In this document: piece after piece, positions 45,961 to 57,975 of the stretch | How positions within the stretch are numbered: the first letter of the stretch is position 1 | How the letters are laid out: each line of letters opens with the position of its first letter | NCBI GenBank assembly: GCA_036346405.1 | Contig: CM070566.1 | Span: 10,078,355 to 10,142,354 of the forward strand | Length of the DNA: 64,000 bases | Source: Phyllostachys edulis | Lineage: Eukaryota > Streptophyta > Magnoliopsida > Poales > Poaceae | Direction: 5' to 3' | The notes under the pieces: model-generated | What the model saw: only the letters and a program-made list of their open reading frames with translations | Database searches by the model: none | Told to the model about the DNA's origin: nothing | Position numbers and translations under genes: made by a program

Positions 45961-48900
45961 ATGCAGGTACAGATGTTGAGGAAGGGGAACATATGGTTAG
46001 TAGACTCTGGATGTTCTAGGCACATGACTGGTGATTCAAAATGGTTCTCCTCCCTCACTAAGGCATCCAGTGATGAATTAATTACTTTTGGGGATGCTTC
46101 AACTGGAATTGTGATGGCAAAAGGTATTGTGCGTGTAAATGACAAATTTATACTCAAAGATGTTGCCTTGGTAAGTAAATTGAAGTACAACTTGCTTTTG
46201 GTTTCACAATTGATAGAAGAAAATCTTGAGGTAAGCTTTAAGAAACATGCTTGCAGTGTTTTAGATGCTTCTGGTGATCTTGTTTTTAATATCTCTAGGT
46301 TAGGGAAAGTTTTTAAAGCTAATTTTCAATCATTCCTTTTTATCTAATGTTAGATGCTTGGTAGCTTCCGAATCCAGAGATCTTTTCTTTTGGCACCGTA
46401 GATTAGGTCATATTGGTTTTGATCATCTTGTTCAAATTAGTGGAATGGATCTCATTAGGGGGTTGCCTAAACTGAAAGGTGAAAAAGATTTGGTTTGTTC
46501 TCCCTGTCGACATGGTAAGATGGTTGCTGCTCCACATTTTCCTATTTCAGTAATTATCACAGATGGCCCTGGACAATTGTTGCATATGGATACTGTAGGT
46601 CCCTCTAGAGTTCAATCTGTTGGAGGTAAGTGGTACATTCTTGTGATTGTTGATGATTTCTCTAGATACTCTTGGGTGTACTTTATGGTGTCTAAAGATG
46701 AGGCTTTTGGTCATTTCAAAGATTTATTTCTCAGACTCAATAATGAATTGAATGGTGCTGTGAAAGTAATAAGAAGTGATAATGGGACTGAATTTAAGAA
46801 TTCTCTGTTTGCTTCTTTTTGTTCTGAAAAAGGATTGGAACATCAATTTTCTTCTCCTCGTGTTCCACAACAAAATGGTGTTGTAGAGAGGAAAAATAGA
46901 ACTTTGGTTGAGATGGCAAGAACCATGCTTGATGAACATGGTACTCCTAGGAAGTATTGGGTAGAGGCTATCTCAATTGCTTGTCATGTCTCAAATAGAG
47001 TATTTCTGAGAGCCTCTTTGCACAAGACTTCTTATGAGCTGAGATTTGGAAAGAAGCCCAGTGTTTCTCACTTCAGGATTTTTTGGATGTAAATGCTTTA
47101 TTCTCAAACATGGTAATCTAGACAAATTTGAATCTAGATCAACTGATGGCATTTTTCTTGGATATCCTCTTCACTCTCGTGGCTATTGAGTGCTTAATCT
47201 GGAAACTAACAAAATCATTGAGACTTGTGAGGTTACTTTTGATAAGGTTAGTACTTGTTCTAGAACTGACATTTCAGGAACACAAGTTCAGGGAGAGTCC
47301 GAAAGCATATTTTTTGATGAAGAAGATGATCTTGATTTTGGTGATGTTTTCCCTCCCATGCCATCACCTGCACTAGCTGAGGATCTTGCACCTTCTACTT
47401 CCACTTCAACTAGAGAAACTACTACTCCTAGTGGGGCAATACCTCCTGATGCGCCACTATCAACTGATGGATCACCCGCAGAAGATGTTGATAATATTGA
47501 AACTACTTTCGAACCTTCTGCACCATTGCATATTCAGTGGCATCATCCCCCAGAACTGATGATTGATGACTTTCATGAAAGGGTAACACGTTCCAGGTTT
47601 ACTTCTCCTGACTCACATGCTCATTCTGCTTTTGTTGTCTCTTTTGAGCCTAATGATGTAAGTCACGCTTTATCTGATGAGTCTTGGATCAATGCCATGC
47701 ATGAAGAATTAGAAAACTTTGAGCGAAATAAAGTCTGGACCTTAGTTGAACCTCCTCTTGAGCATAATGTAATTGGAACTAAATGGGTTTTTTAAAATAA
47801 ACAAAGTGAGGATGGTGTTATTGTTAGAAATAAGGCTAGACTTGTTGCTCAAGGATTTTCTCAGGTGGAAGGTCTTGATTTTGGTGAAACTTTTGCCCCT
47901 GTAGCCAGATTAGAAGCAATTCGAATTCTTTTAGCCTTTGCTGCATCTAAAGGTTTCAAATTGTTTCAAATGGATGTTAAAAGTGCTTTTCTAAATGGCT
48001 ACATTGAGGAGGAAGTTTATGTTAAGCAACCACCTGGCTTTGAAAATCCTAAGTTTCCTAATCATGTTTACAAATTGTCAAAAGCTTTGTATGGTTTGAA
48101 GCAAGCACCTAGAGCTTGGTATGAAAGGCTCAAGCTTTTTTGTTAAAAAATGACTTTCAAATGGGCAAGGTAGACAAAACTCTCTTCACTTTTCGACATG
48201 GCAATGATCTATTACTTGTTTAGATTTATGTGGATGATATCATCTTTGGGGGCTCCTCTCATGCTTTGGTTTCCAAGTTTTCAGATACTATGAGCAAGGA
48301 GTTTGAGATGAGTATGATGGGGGAGTTAACTTACTTCTTAGGCCTGCAAGTAAAACAGTCCAAGCAAGGCAATTTCATTCATCAAACCAAGTATACTAAA
48401 GACTTGCTTAGGCGTTTTGACATGGCAACTTGCAAGCCCATCTCTACACCAATGGGATCAACAACTGTTCTTGACCCAGATGAAGAAGGTGAGACAGTGG
48501 ATCAAAAAGAATACAGGAGTATGATTGGTTCTCTACTCTATTTGACTGCTTCAAGGCCGGATATACACTTTGTTGTGTGCTTATGCGCTCGATTTCAAGC
48601 TTCACCTCGTGCATCTCATCGACAGGCTGTGAAAAGAATTCTCAGGTATCTCCAATCCACCTTAGAATTTTGTCTTTTCTATTCATCTTCATCCTGTCTT
48701 ACTTTGCATGCATACTCGGATAGTGATTTTGCGGGGTGTAGGATTGATAGAAAAAGCACATCTAGCACTTGTCACTTTTTAGGCACATCATTAGTGTCTT
48801 GGTCCTCTCGAAAACAATCTTTTGTTGCTCAATCAACTGCTGAAGCTGAGTATATTGCTGCTGCTGCTAGTTGCTCTCAAGTCCTTTGGATTGCTTCTAC

Positions 48901-49180
48901 TCTCAGATATTTTGGTTTAGAATTGGGCACTGTTCCTCTTTATTGTGATAACATGAGTGCGATTAACATTGCTAAGAATCCAGTGCAGCATTCTAGAACC
49001 AAACACATTGATATCATATTTCACTTTCTCCGAGATCATGTTGAAAAGGGTGATATTGTTCTCCACTTTGTTGAAACTGATTTCTAGTTTGCTGATATTT
49101 TCACTAAGCCGCTTGATACTTCTCGATTTATTCATTTGCGGAGTGAATTGGGTGTTGTTCATCCTATGGGCTTATTTTGA
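45961..49180 (+). pseudogene. pol: Copia-2 pol: protease, integrase, reverse transcriptase, RNase H
   Basis: Protease WLVDSGCSRHMTG lies near 45990. Integrase has an HHCC start (WHRRLGHIGFDHL, CSPCRHGK), then LLHMDTVGPS, IRSDNGTEFKN and VPQQNGVVERKN supplying D, D and E. RT has LFQMDVKSAFLNG, LYGLKQAPRAWYERL and YVDD at 48227-48238. RNase H has AYSDSDFAG, STAEAEYIA and YCDNMSA. Breaks: an extra T in a T-run near 47082; TGA 47187-47189; TAA 47793-47795; one base lost near 48136; TAG 48221-48223; TAG 49085-49087. Most stops are one C-to-T step from an expected Gln or Arg codon. Confidence 0.93.
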
Positions 49181-50280
49181 GGGGGAGCTATTTGATCAAA
49201 ATTTCAAAAGCATTGATTATTCATTAAGTCCAAGCCATCGAAATCAAAAGAGTAGTAGAGCTCTCTCTATCATATTTATTCATGTGCTATGTAGCTTTGA
49301 TCTTGACTGATTATTAAATAAACTTGCTGCATAAAGAACTAAAACATGACATGGCTGAAATCTTTGACTAGATTGATTATTGGTATCACTTTGTGTTGAT
49401 TATTGAAAAGGGTAAGCCTGTTTGTGAGTCTTATTTTAAATCTTGGATTTGAAGCAAAAAAAGGTCTCTCATTTCAATCCTGTGTTGCTCACTCAATTTG
49501 GCATGTTATAAAAGATAAAAGGGTTGAGAGAAAGAAAATGAAAAGATATGTGCTTCAAGCATGTCATACATAGCTGTATATCAAACAAAAAAAGGGGGTA
49601 CATAACAATGCTCACATGAAAAGATGTGTGCTCCAAGCATACCATACATAGCTATGTGTCTTTGAAATAAATAAAAAAAATGCACAAAAAGTGCTTCAAT
49701 CAAAAGAAGTATGCTTCAAGCATGCCACCCTTGAAAAGAAGTATGCTACAAGCATGCCACATGCAAATAAGAATTGAAAGTGAAGCAAAAGGATGATACA
49801 TGAGACTTTGAGTTTCTCTAGATTTAAAGTTTGTCTCACTGTTTGGCTTTTACTTTTTGGTGACTTCTATTTGTGGCCTTATAATCTTTTTAATCATTGT
49901 GTGATATGTCTGTCATGAATCTAAATCGTCTCATAACTTTGGAATACTTGTCTAGATATTGCTCTGTGGTATATGCATTTATATGATCTTGTTAGCTCTA
50001 CTCAACCAAATGGCTTGGTTAATCCATTAAATTGACTTGCATAAAGCTTTTGGACTTTTTACTCTTCTTGCTCCTCTATTTTCGAAGTTTGAATCTCTTG
50101 ATGATCACATTGCCAAAGGGGGAGAAAAATGAAAATTTGCTTTCCTTGTGTTGAGGGGGAGCTTTTCAGCTGTGGTTTTGAAGTTTTCTTTGCAGCTTTG
50201 AAACTTTCTTTTTGCAAATTTATTTTCTTTGAAAACTCACAATTTTAAAGTATTGTCAATGTATTCATCAAGGGGGAGAT
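49181..50280 (+). other. Copia-2 post-pol spacer with multiple polypurine tracts
   Basis: GAGGGGGAG at 49179, AAAGGGGGAGAAAAA at 50115, GAGGGGGAG at 50153 and the LTR-adjacent AAGGGGGAGA at 50270-50279. Tandem-like words (CAAGCATGCCA, CATACATAGCTAT) recur between 49540 and 49760. No env-like frame. Confidence 0.75.
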
Positions 50281-51654
50281 TGTTAGACCATGCGGCTAGG
50301 TCTAGTATATTTTAGTTGATGAATAATTGACAATGTTGGGTACTGATATTATTTGAGGTGTATGGCGTGTGTGGACTAATGTCTGTCAAGTTGGGAAAAA
50401 CTTGTGCCGAAAAAGATGGTGTTTTGGTCTTTGCATGTGCAGGGTGACTTGGAGGCGATCGTGGTCTACGGCGGTGACCGGGAGATGGTTTGGTGCGAAG
50501 TCATGATCCAGAGGGTCGAGGATGCTGGAGGAGATGGTCGGGCTCGAGTTGGGGCACGTGGAGATCAAAGATGGATGATGCGTGTTGGAGCTACGGAGGT
50601 GCGGTCCGGAGGTTATGACACGTGGTAATTTCGGGGTGTACAAAATTTGGAAAGCTGAGAAGAAGTATTTTTGGCAAGAGGTGATTTCTGCGGTTGGAGA
50701 TCTCGGCAGGAGGTCAAGTGCTAGCAGCGGTGGTACACATAGGCTGGCCATGTTTTGGAAGTCTTTGCACGTGAGGTTGTAGGGAGATTAAGTGCTAATA
50801 GAAGTATGCATGATGGGCTAGGCCACATGCATGACAGGCTGCATACAAGATGTACTAGTTGAGGCTGAACATGAGAGCTCTTGGATTAGGTTTTGGTGTA
50901 TAAAAGTAGGCTTGCTTGACCGTGGCGTGTAGGTCGAGAAAATGTAAGGTGCATGATGGTCTGTTTGTGTGCCCTAAAAAACCGATCTAGGGAATTCTTG
51001 GCAAAGCCGTGAGGGTTTTGAGGGTGCTTTGTAGGCACTTTGTAGCCACAAATTCATGATCGTAAATAAACATCTGTTCTAATCTGTGTCCCGTCGTGCT
51101 TCCATCGACATCCTCGAGAAGCTTTGCGGCGGCTATGACTCTCGGCAGCGAGCGGCGGTTGTCTTGTGTCATCAAGATCCTGTAGAAAAAGATGCTTGGG
51201 CATTGAGTTAATCCAGGATTCTTGGTGTGCGTGATGCAATCTACAGAAGCTTGATGTTTTGAATTTGTTTATTGATAGTTGCTTTTTGGCTATGACTTGT
51301 GCATGCATGTGGCAGGAGGTGATTGATGGTGGCTGTGACTTTTGCTTTTCATATTTGATTATTGCTAGCTTGCTGTAGCTTTTTGGTAGCCTTTGCTTGA
51401 GGTGAGACAAGACCAGGGTCGGTGGCTGTGCATGCAGAGTGTTTGATGCTGCTGTTGACCGGAAGCTAGGGACTTAAATCGATTTACATGCAGTGCTTTG
51501 ATTTATTTCTTAATTGCATCTTGTGTTGCTACTTTTCATCTCATATACACAGCAAGCTAGTTATTCCTAGCGCATCTTGCTAGTTGATTGTTTTTAGGGT
51601 ATAAAATCTCCCACAATCATTCACCTCCCTCTGATTGTCATTAACGATCCTACA
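50281..51654 (+). repeat. Copia-2 3' LTR
   Basis: TGTTAGACC...ATCCTACA, 1374 bp, directly after the polypurine tract and followed by the CAAAT duplication. Confidence 0.95.
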
Positions 51655-51659
51655 CAAAT

Positions 51660-52809
51660 ATTTTTTAAACTAGTAATCTAGCTGTTTTGCTTCTTGCCAA
51701 CAGTTGGAGCAGTGGACAATGGGTCTAATTAAATAACTTGTGTTTTCAGGTTTTGTTGTGGCTTGGATAGTTGGATCAGTACGAAGAAAATCTTCAACTT
51801 GCATAATGACGTTTGGGCTTAGGTGACTGGCATAGTTTAAAACTTACAAGCCAGATTAGATCACTATGCCGTCACATAAACATGTGCATGTGATTCCCCC
51901 TTGCTAAAGCCGCCTCTAGAACGTTTTGACTTCACTTGGTTAAACTGCAGTTTCTTTGTTTCATTGCGTACTGCATAGACATTAACTTAATGCATTGTTT
52001 ACAAGAATACTAACTTATGCCTGTTTCAAGTCTAACACACGGGTTAGTTGTACCTGGCGAACTCGTGGTAATCCAACCAATCTAGCATACAATGGAAGTA
52101 GATTGGCTCAAAGTCATATTCGAGTCCCACCAATACACGTTGTGTTGGTCTATTCATGGTTTTCTTAGGACTTATATACATTATGTTTTCCTTTGCGAAT
52201 GGTATATTTGGTAAAGGATCGAGAGGTCATGGAATCAAATCCCGAAAATCACAATAAATCTACCAAACATGTAGCTAGTGAAACTCAAACCAAGGCCGTT
52301 AATCACAAGACAAAGGTGACCAGTTGGACTTAAATATGATGTTTGACCTTTAAACTACATAAATCTTAAGATAGTGGCACAAAGCACAAAACCTAATCTC
52401 TCTATAACAGTTGTCCTCAGTGGTAAGGCTTTGTATTTGTCCACAGACATGCCATATTTCTCGTTTGCAAAATATATGCTGATGCATTTCTTATGTAGTT
52501 AATTGCGTTGATTCTGGTCTAAAATACAGGCTTTCTACGGTAATTAAGTCGATGTATTGTATAAGTTCGTGGAATCTACTTTAGGTAATGCGGTGTTAAC
52601 CTTTTCTCAAGTTTGAGTGGTTGACGGATTATGCTCTAATGGGACTTGAATTACTACTGCGTTAAGATGGGACGTTTCATTGGTAGAAATATTTTTCGAC
52701 CTTGGCAAACCTTGTTCATGTGTTGATTGAGATCCACTAGTCCATTCCGATCAAGCCTTCTTGAGTGGCTTTCAAGTTTGGACATTCTTTTCAAGCCACC
52801 ATCGTCACA
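51660..52809. other. Intergenic, no gene recognised
   Basis: About 1.15 kb of AT-rich single-copy-looking sequence on both strands, without conserved frames or structured repeats. Confidence 0.55.
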
Positions 52810-53160
52810 TACACTTTGGGAGAATTTTTTTAAAAAATAATCTATTTTTTATTCGGAATTACAGAAATAATACTATCTTATTTTTTGTCAGAAATAATCA
52901 TCAGTCGCCGTACCGTTGTGTGACTTACTCCTAGTTGCCCAACCATTGGGTGACTGGCCATAGTCGCCCAACTACAGAGCGCCAAGCGTTAGAGTCGCCT
53001 GGTAGTTGAGCGACTTCACTAAGTCGTCCAGTGGTTGAGCGACTAAGTACAAGTCACCCAACCACGAGGTGATTTAAGGTAGCAAATCTGGTATTTAATA
53101 AATCCGATTGGAATAATTATGTCGGAATAAATCATACATTTTTTAGGTATTACAGTTAGG
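52810..53160. mobile_element. Hairpin-array element, possible MITE
   Basis: An AT-rich left flank (AAAAAATAATCTATTTTTTA) and a right flank (ACATTTTTTAGG) are weakly inverted relative to one another. They enclose six 21-nt imperfect hairpins spaced 29-31 bp. No coding capacity. The architecture resembles 21514-21861, but sequence identity is limited to hairpin arms. Boundaries are uncertain. Confidence 0.5.
52904..53073. repeat. Six-unit hairpin array, ~30-bp period
   Basis: Hairpins start at 52904, 52934, 52963, 52994, 53023 and 53053. The consensus arms are GTCRCCCA...TGGGYGAC with a variable loop, for example GTTGCCCA/TGGGTGAC in unit 2. Several units show paired changes in both arms; units 3 and 4 do so less. 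Confidence 0.8.
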
Positions 53161-53947
53161 AAATTTTGTCATAGGATGTAAATTTTTTTTTGGAAATAAA
53201 CAGGTGGTGACAAGGTTGGTTGGTCCGTTTGTAATTTTCGTAGAATCAGAAGGGTACAAAATTTGTGAAACTCGCAATAATATTTTGTGATCGTCGTATG
53301 TTGTTCTAGTGCGCTTAATTTCTGAAGAATTTTGTGAGGACGATAGTGGCAACAATGATTCGTAACTACAAAGGTAAGTGATATTGCGATGCGCCAGGAA
53401 ATTCATACACGGTGAACTTTGGAGAAATGGTGCAATGATAACAATACTACATTTGATCCGACAAGGGATTACATGGCAAGCAGACTAACGAACCGAGGAC
53501 GGTACACGCATGCCTTTAGGGAGTTAGAAATACATGGGGACATATGGACGAAGAGGGTCGAACTACTGCATGGACCGAGGCCATTTGCCCTTCCTTGTGA
53601 GCTCGGCGTTGTACTCCTCGCCGGTCGCCTTGGCCTCGGCCGCCAATTCCCTATTTTTCTCGTGCTCCCTGCGCCTGCACGCCTCTAGATGGGCCTGCGT
53701 CTCCCGCCGGATACGCTGGTTGTGCTCTTCGGTGCAGTGCTCCTCCTCCCTCCTCTCGCGGTCCCTGTTGACATCCCACTCATTGCAATCGAGAGTCCAC
53801 TGGTCATGTGGGGGATCTCTAGGTCAATCCACTTGCGATAGCCACATAACGGATCTTCACGCTGATACCTTCTTTTCTTATCAACGAGCTTCCTTCGTTT
53901 TTCTCTTTCACGTCTCGAGCTCCTCTCCTCCCAAACCGCCCTCTTCC

Positions 53948-54043
53948 GAGCTCCCCTCCTCCCCTTGTGTACCTCTCCCAAGCTCCTCTCCTCCCCTTGT
54001 GTACCTCTCCCAAGCTCCTCTCCTCCCCTTGTCTCCCTCTCTT
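53948..54043. repeat. Three 32-bp tandem units
   Basis: CT-rich units with CTCCTCCCCTTGTGTACCTC, at 53948-53979, 53980-54011 and 54012-54043, the last diverged. Confidence 0.85.
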
Positions 54044-54176
54044 GAGCTCCTCTGCTTCTCCCTCTCCCTACCTTCTCCCCCTTTTCTCCTCTCCCAATCT
54101 GCTATGGTTGTCTGTCGAGAGAAATGGCGAAAGAAACCATGACAGGACCGGGTATGGCTTTCTATACGACCGTGTA

Positions 54177-54310
54177 GTCTCTCAACCGTTGGACGACTTG
54201 GCAGCAAGTACTGGCCCAACGGTTGATAGTCGCTCAACCGTTCAACGACTTGGCAGCAAGTACTAGCCCAACGGTTGAACGACACGTGGACTAGTCGCTC
54301 AATCGTACGG
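54177..54310. repeat. Duplicated inverted-repeat unit CTCAACCGTTGG/CCAACGGTTGA
   Basis: Two units (54177-54228 and 54229-54283) share CGACTTGGCAGCAAGTACT. Each is bounded by inverted CTCAACCGTT and AACGGTTGA. A third half-unit begins GTCGCTCAA at 54294. The arms recall the GTCGC..GCGAC hairpins at 52904-53073. Confidence 0.8.
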
Positions 54311-55409
54311 ACTGGAGTCTACCAGCATGGGTCGCCCGAGAGAGAAGTGCCCCAACTACCACGATTCTTGCGGCAGGAGGGCATCTGTGAGGATAGATCT
54401 GAAACCGTCTTCTTTCGCGCGATAGCACATGCCGCAGTATGTCGCGGTAAGTACGGCTGATCTTCAGCTGATCTCTAGCTCCTCGCTGTCGGCGATGGCC
54501 CTCGCGTACCCATGAGGCTGCCATCGGCGAGTCACCATGGTCTGCTGGTAGCGATACTCACCGAAGAGCCACAGCAGTGCGCCTCGAGTGTTTGCGACAC
54601 ACGGTTGTCGGTGGGTTGCGAGACCATCCGCTCGACCTACACACATACAAATAATTAGTAAGCCCGTTATATGGCTAGGATAGTGCATCGCTAAATATGG
54701 AAAATAGGTAGCACACGAACCCGGAACTACGAAAGCCACCACAGGGGCGGACCATGCCATTGTCACTCCGAGAAGTCGTAGTACGGTGGCGTGGCCTCCG
54801 CCGCAAGAACCTCCTGAAACCTGCCCAGCAGGGCGTCGCGCCAGTTGACAGGCACATCCGGCGAGAATGTAGGGGTTCCCACAATAGGTAGGCCGAGCAA
54901 CATCGCAACATCTTGCAGAGTAGGGGCCATCTCCCCGAATGGGAGGTGGAACGTGTGCGTCTCGGGCCGCCACCGGTCCACCAGGGCTGTCAGGAGTGAC
55001 CGGTCGAACGAGGACCGTCGTGACCGCTCCGGACCAGCCTGGACCTCCCCGTCGTCCTCGATCGACTGTCATCCTCTTCGGTGACCTCCACAATCTGCGC
55101 AAGAGGTAGAAGGTCGGCACGGCTCAGCCTGCAAAGCATGAAGAAGTAACTACATAGCGAGCATATGATACCAAAAAAAAAGTCGCACAACTTGCGAACA
55201 AACCTATTTACACGGTGTGGGTCCAGTCTCCAAGCCCGTTGGGGGTGTCCGCGTACGAACCACCCCCAAGTCAGCCGCGTCGTCCCCGCGAACTGGAGGC
55301 AGCAAGACAGCTCGCGTGGTGCTACACGTTGACCAACCAGTCTAGCAGACCAAAATGCCAGTCCGAACCACCAGGGTCGTGAGCCATACCTGCAAATCAA
55401 GAAATTCAA

Positions 55410-55784
55410 AGCATTAATGTTAATTGAGCATTTAAATTATATTCCAATGGCAAATAAATCATATTTGGTATGTTCTTAGTGGCACCTAAACACTTTGCTC
55501 GAACATAGTGGTAATACATATACAATTTCATGAAACCCAAGTGGTAAACACACAATTTTCCCTACAAAAGGCTATATTACGTTAACACCTGTACCGACTG
55601 CTATGGATTGCGAAATATTTAAAACATCATCATTACTATGCATATTTATAATGGGTGAAGCTTTCAGAAAAAAAAAATCAAAATTTCACATGTTTGGGAA
55701 TCCTACGGGTTTGGAACCATGTATCTATGATTTTTGCCTTGGTATTTTATAATTCCTTAATCCAACCAAAACTATAAAGTAAAT
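55410..55784. other. Intergenic, no gene recognised
   Basis: AT-rich sequence between the PMD remnant and the Gypsy-3 LTR. The five bases before the LTR are TAAAT; the partner duplication would lie beyond the window. Confidence 0.55.
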
Positions 55785-56560
55785 TGTAACAACCGAAATT
55801 AGGGTTTGTGTTTCAAATGTATAAAAATATGCTAATTTAAAAACTTTTTGCATCTCTTGCTCATTAGATTTATTTGGATTTCAAATCACGGTTTTTGTTG
55901 TTTGTAAAACCTAAAACATTATTTTATGTAAATACAAGTAAAAAGAAGATTCAAACATTTTTAAAGAAAAATACATTATATGAAACCCAGGAAAATTATA
56001 TAAGGTTCTACACAGTAACCTAAGCCTCCCCTAAAATTTTCATAATTTTTGGAGATGTTTTGCTAGGTCAAATAAATCCTGGAAACCTTCAGCTGTTTCT
56101 ATTTAAACAAAAATCAGAAAGCATAAATCTTTTTCCTTTCTCCCATCGACCAGTGGACCCCACCTGTCAGGTTCCTATTCCAATGGTTGGGCCAGCTTTC
56201 ACCACATCGACCGAGCCAGCCAAGCCATGTCCCAGCCGGACCAACTGGGCGCCGCACCCCTTACCTCTCTCACTGGCCACGGCCCCATCGGCAAGAATCG
56301 TCTCCCACGCGGTGCTCCACGCCAGCGCTGCTCACCCAGCGCGAGCCATGGCCACTCTGCCCGTGCCACATGAGCAACCGAGCTCAACACCGGTTTCGTC
56401 GCGCCCCTGGTTTTCACCCGCTTACGACCGCAACATTCGCAAGCTTTAACTGCCGGTCAAGTTCCTGTCGCTCAAGCTCTAACCCGCCCATGCTGCACGT
56501 TCATGTGTGAGAGCACCGCCGCCCATGCCGGCCTCCTTGTGTATTCATCGCCCTGACGCC

Positions 56561-56568
56561 TATTTAAG
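56561..56568 (+). promoter_or_regulatory. TATA box of Gypsy-3 LTR
   Basis: TATTTAAG in GC-rich surroundings, followed by CT-rich sequence. It puts the transcript start near 56590. Confidence 0.5.
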
Positions 56569-57909
56569 GTCACCAAGCAAATCTCTACGTCCTCTTTACT
56601 TCACCAAGCCACCCCCTATCTCCCTCTCACTCCCATCCCTTGGAACCACCGAGAATGACTTGAGCCCAAATTTCCGGCCGACACACCTCGTCACCGACCC
56701 GGCTGTTCCAGTAGAGCTCCCTCTCCCTTATCTACATCATGTTGAGCTCCTAAGCACTATCAGTAATTCCCCTAACCTAATTTCACAATTGCCCCCACAG
56801 GAACACTTTGGATTCGGGGTCTTCCTCAGCTCCGACCGCAAAGCTCCTTTCTTCCTCGCATCCGATCCGGTGAGATATTTTCCAATTAGCTCCTCCCTGA
56901 GCATCACCTAGACTCACTTATGCTTCTCCGACCACCATTCTTCTTTCTCGTTGCCCATGACACCTTCTCCACGTGAGCACCATTGCCACCGCCACCGATC
57001 ATCGCCGCTAGACCTCCAGCGACCACCTCCGGCTCCCCTCTTCTTTTTGGTAAGTTCCGAGAGGCCTAGAGCTGCCCATGCATGTACTAAATTGGTTAGT
57101 GTGTCATCGATTCCGAAGTTGCCATGTTTGGCCGAAAACCTCCACTGCCAAATCCCACCACGACGCCGCGTAAGATCACCGGAGGTCTCGCCGCTGGTGC
57201 CGGCAGATGCGCATGGGCGAGATGGTACCATTTTGATCACCCACTTGCGCCACCATGCCTTGGTTCACCGGTGAATGGCCGTGGAAGCCGGCGGCCAGGG
57301 ACTTCCCTGTTGTCTGAAAAACGGACACAACTGTAGCAGGTATTAAATACCAAATCACTGTCCTAAGCACTGGATTAATTGCTAATAATTAACATATCTA
57401 AGTTTATTTGGCGGTAAACCGTCACTGCCTTGTGGTCCCAACTTCATCAAGAGCAGCCATCACTGATTCATGAGCCAGTGGGCCAAGTCCATATAATTTG
57501 GTTCACGCACTGTTGCGGTAAACCGTGTCAATGATAGTGGGTCCTGCATGTAAGAGAATGAATTTTCTTTAGAAATTTAAATGGAAAAGGAAATTAAATT
57601 CCATGGGCCCACCTGTCATAGACCGAGGTATTTTAGCTTAAAAATAAATCCAAAAGAAAAAGAAAATGGGGGCGGGTCCCACCTGTCATAGAGACACCTC
57701 TCTCTCTCCCTTTTCTTTTTCAAGGATTTTCAATCCCTTTCAACTTCAAACCCTTATAACTTTTGCTAGGAAACTCCAAATGAGTTTATTCTTGTCTCTA
57801 AATTTGTGTAAAATCATAGTATCCCCGAATATACAAAAATATTTTAAGTTGGTTACTGTTTGTATTCTTTTTGCATTATTTAATTGATTTTCGGCTCTTT
57901 TTGCAATAG

Positions 57910-57975
57910 ACATTAATTGCGCGAACGAAATCTCCGACGACCAACCAAGCTTATATTCAGAACAACCTGAGCAAG
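57910..57975 (+). other. Gypsy-3 LTR acidic exon-like segment A
   Basis: Bounded by acceptor-like CTCTTTTTGCAATAG and a GC-type donor CAAG|GCAAGC. Open for 66 nt (2+63+1), reading NEISDDQPSLYSEQPEQ. Confidence 0.5.

Larger units (their letters stand above)
42304..51654 (+). mobile_element. Copia-2: full-length Sirevirus-like Ty1/copia retrotransposon, TSD CAAAT
   Basis: 9351 bp: 5' LTR 42304-43679, PBS 43682, gag 43703-45519, pol 45961-49180, a 1.1-kb spacer with polypurine tracts, 3' LTR 50281-51654. Identical CAAAT at 42299-42303 and 51655-51659 is the target duplication. The protein domains are much better preserved than in Copia-1, and the two LTRs belong to a different subfamily. In-frame stops and a few single-base indels make it non-autonomous now. 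Confidence 0.96.
53560..55400 (-). pseudogene. Plant-mobile-domain (PMD) gene remnant
   Basis: Minus-strand segments in order: MAHDPGGSDWHFGLLDWLVN after an acceptor-like TTTGCAG (about 55390); LSRADLLPLAQIVEVTEED (about 55130); the hallmark ALVDRWRPETHTFHLPFGEM with LQDVAMLLGLPIVG (54990-54870); LLWLFGEYRYQQ (about 54570); and a charged Arg/Glu-rich helix ending KWPRSMQ and a stop (about 53790-53565). Proteins with this domain are found in plant transposons and in the MAIN family. The frame changes between segments and internal stops occur, so I call a pseudogene. The link of the 53.6-kb piece to the rest is inferred from strand and spacing only. Confidence 0.65.

Noticed and set aside
56060..57370. 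GC-rich frames at the start of Gypsy-3
   Set aside because: LTR interior. Frames overlap on both strands without conserved motifs; one could hold the upstream exon of the acidic mini-ORF, but I could not show it.
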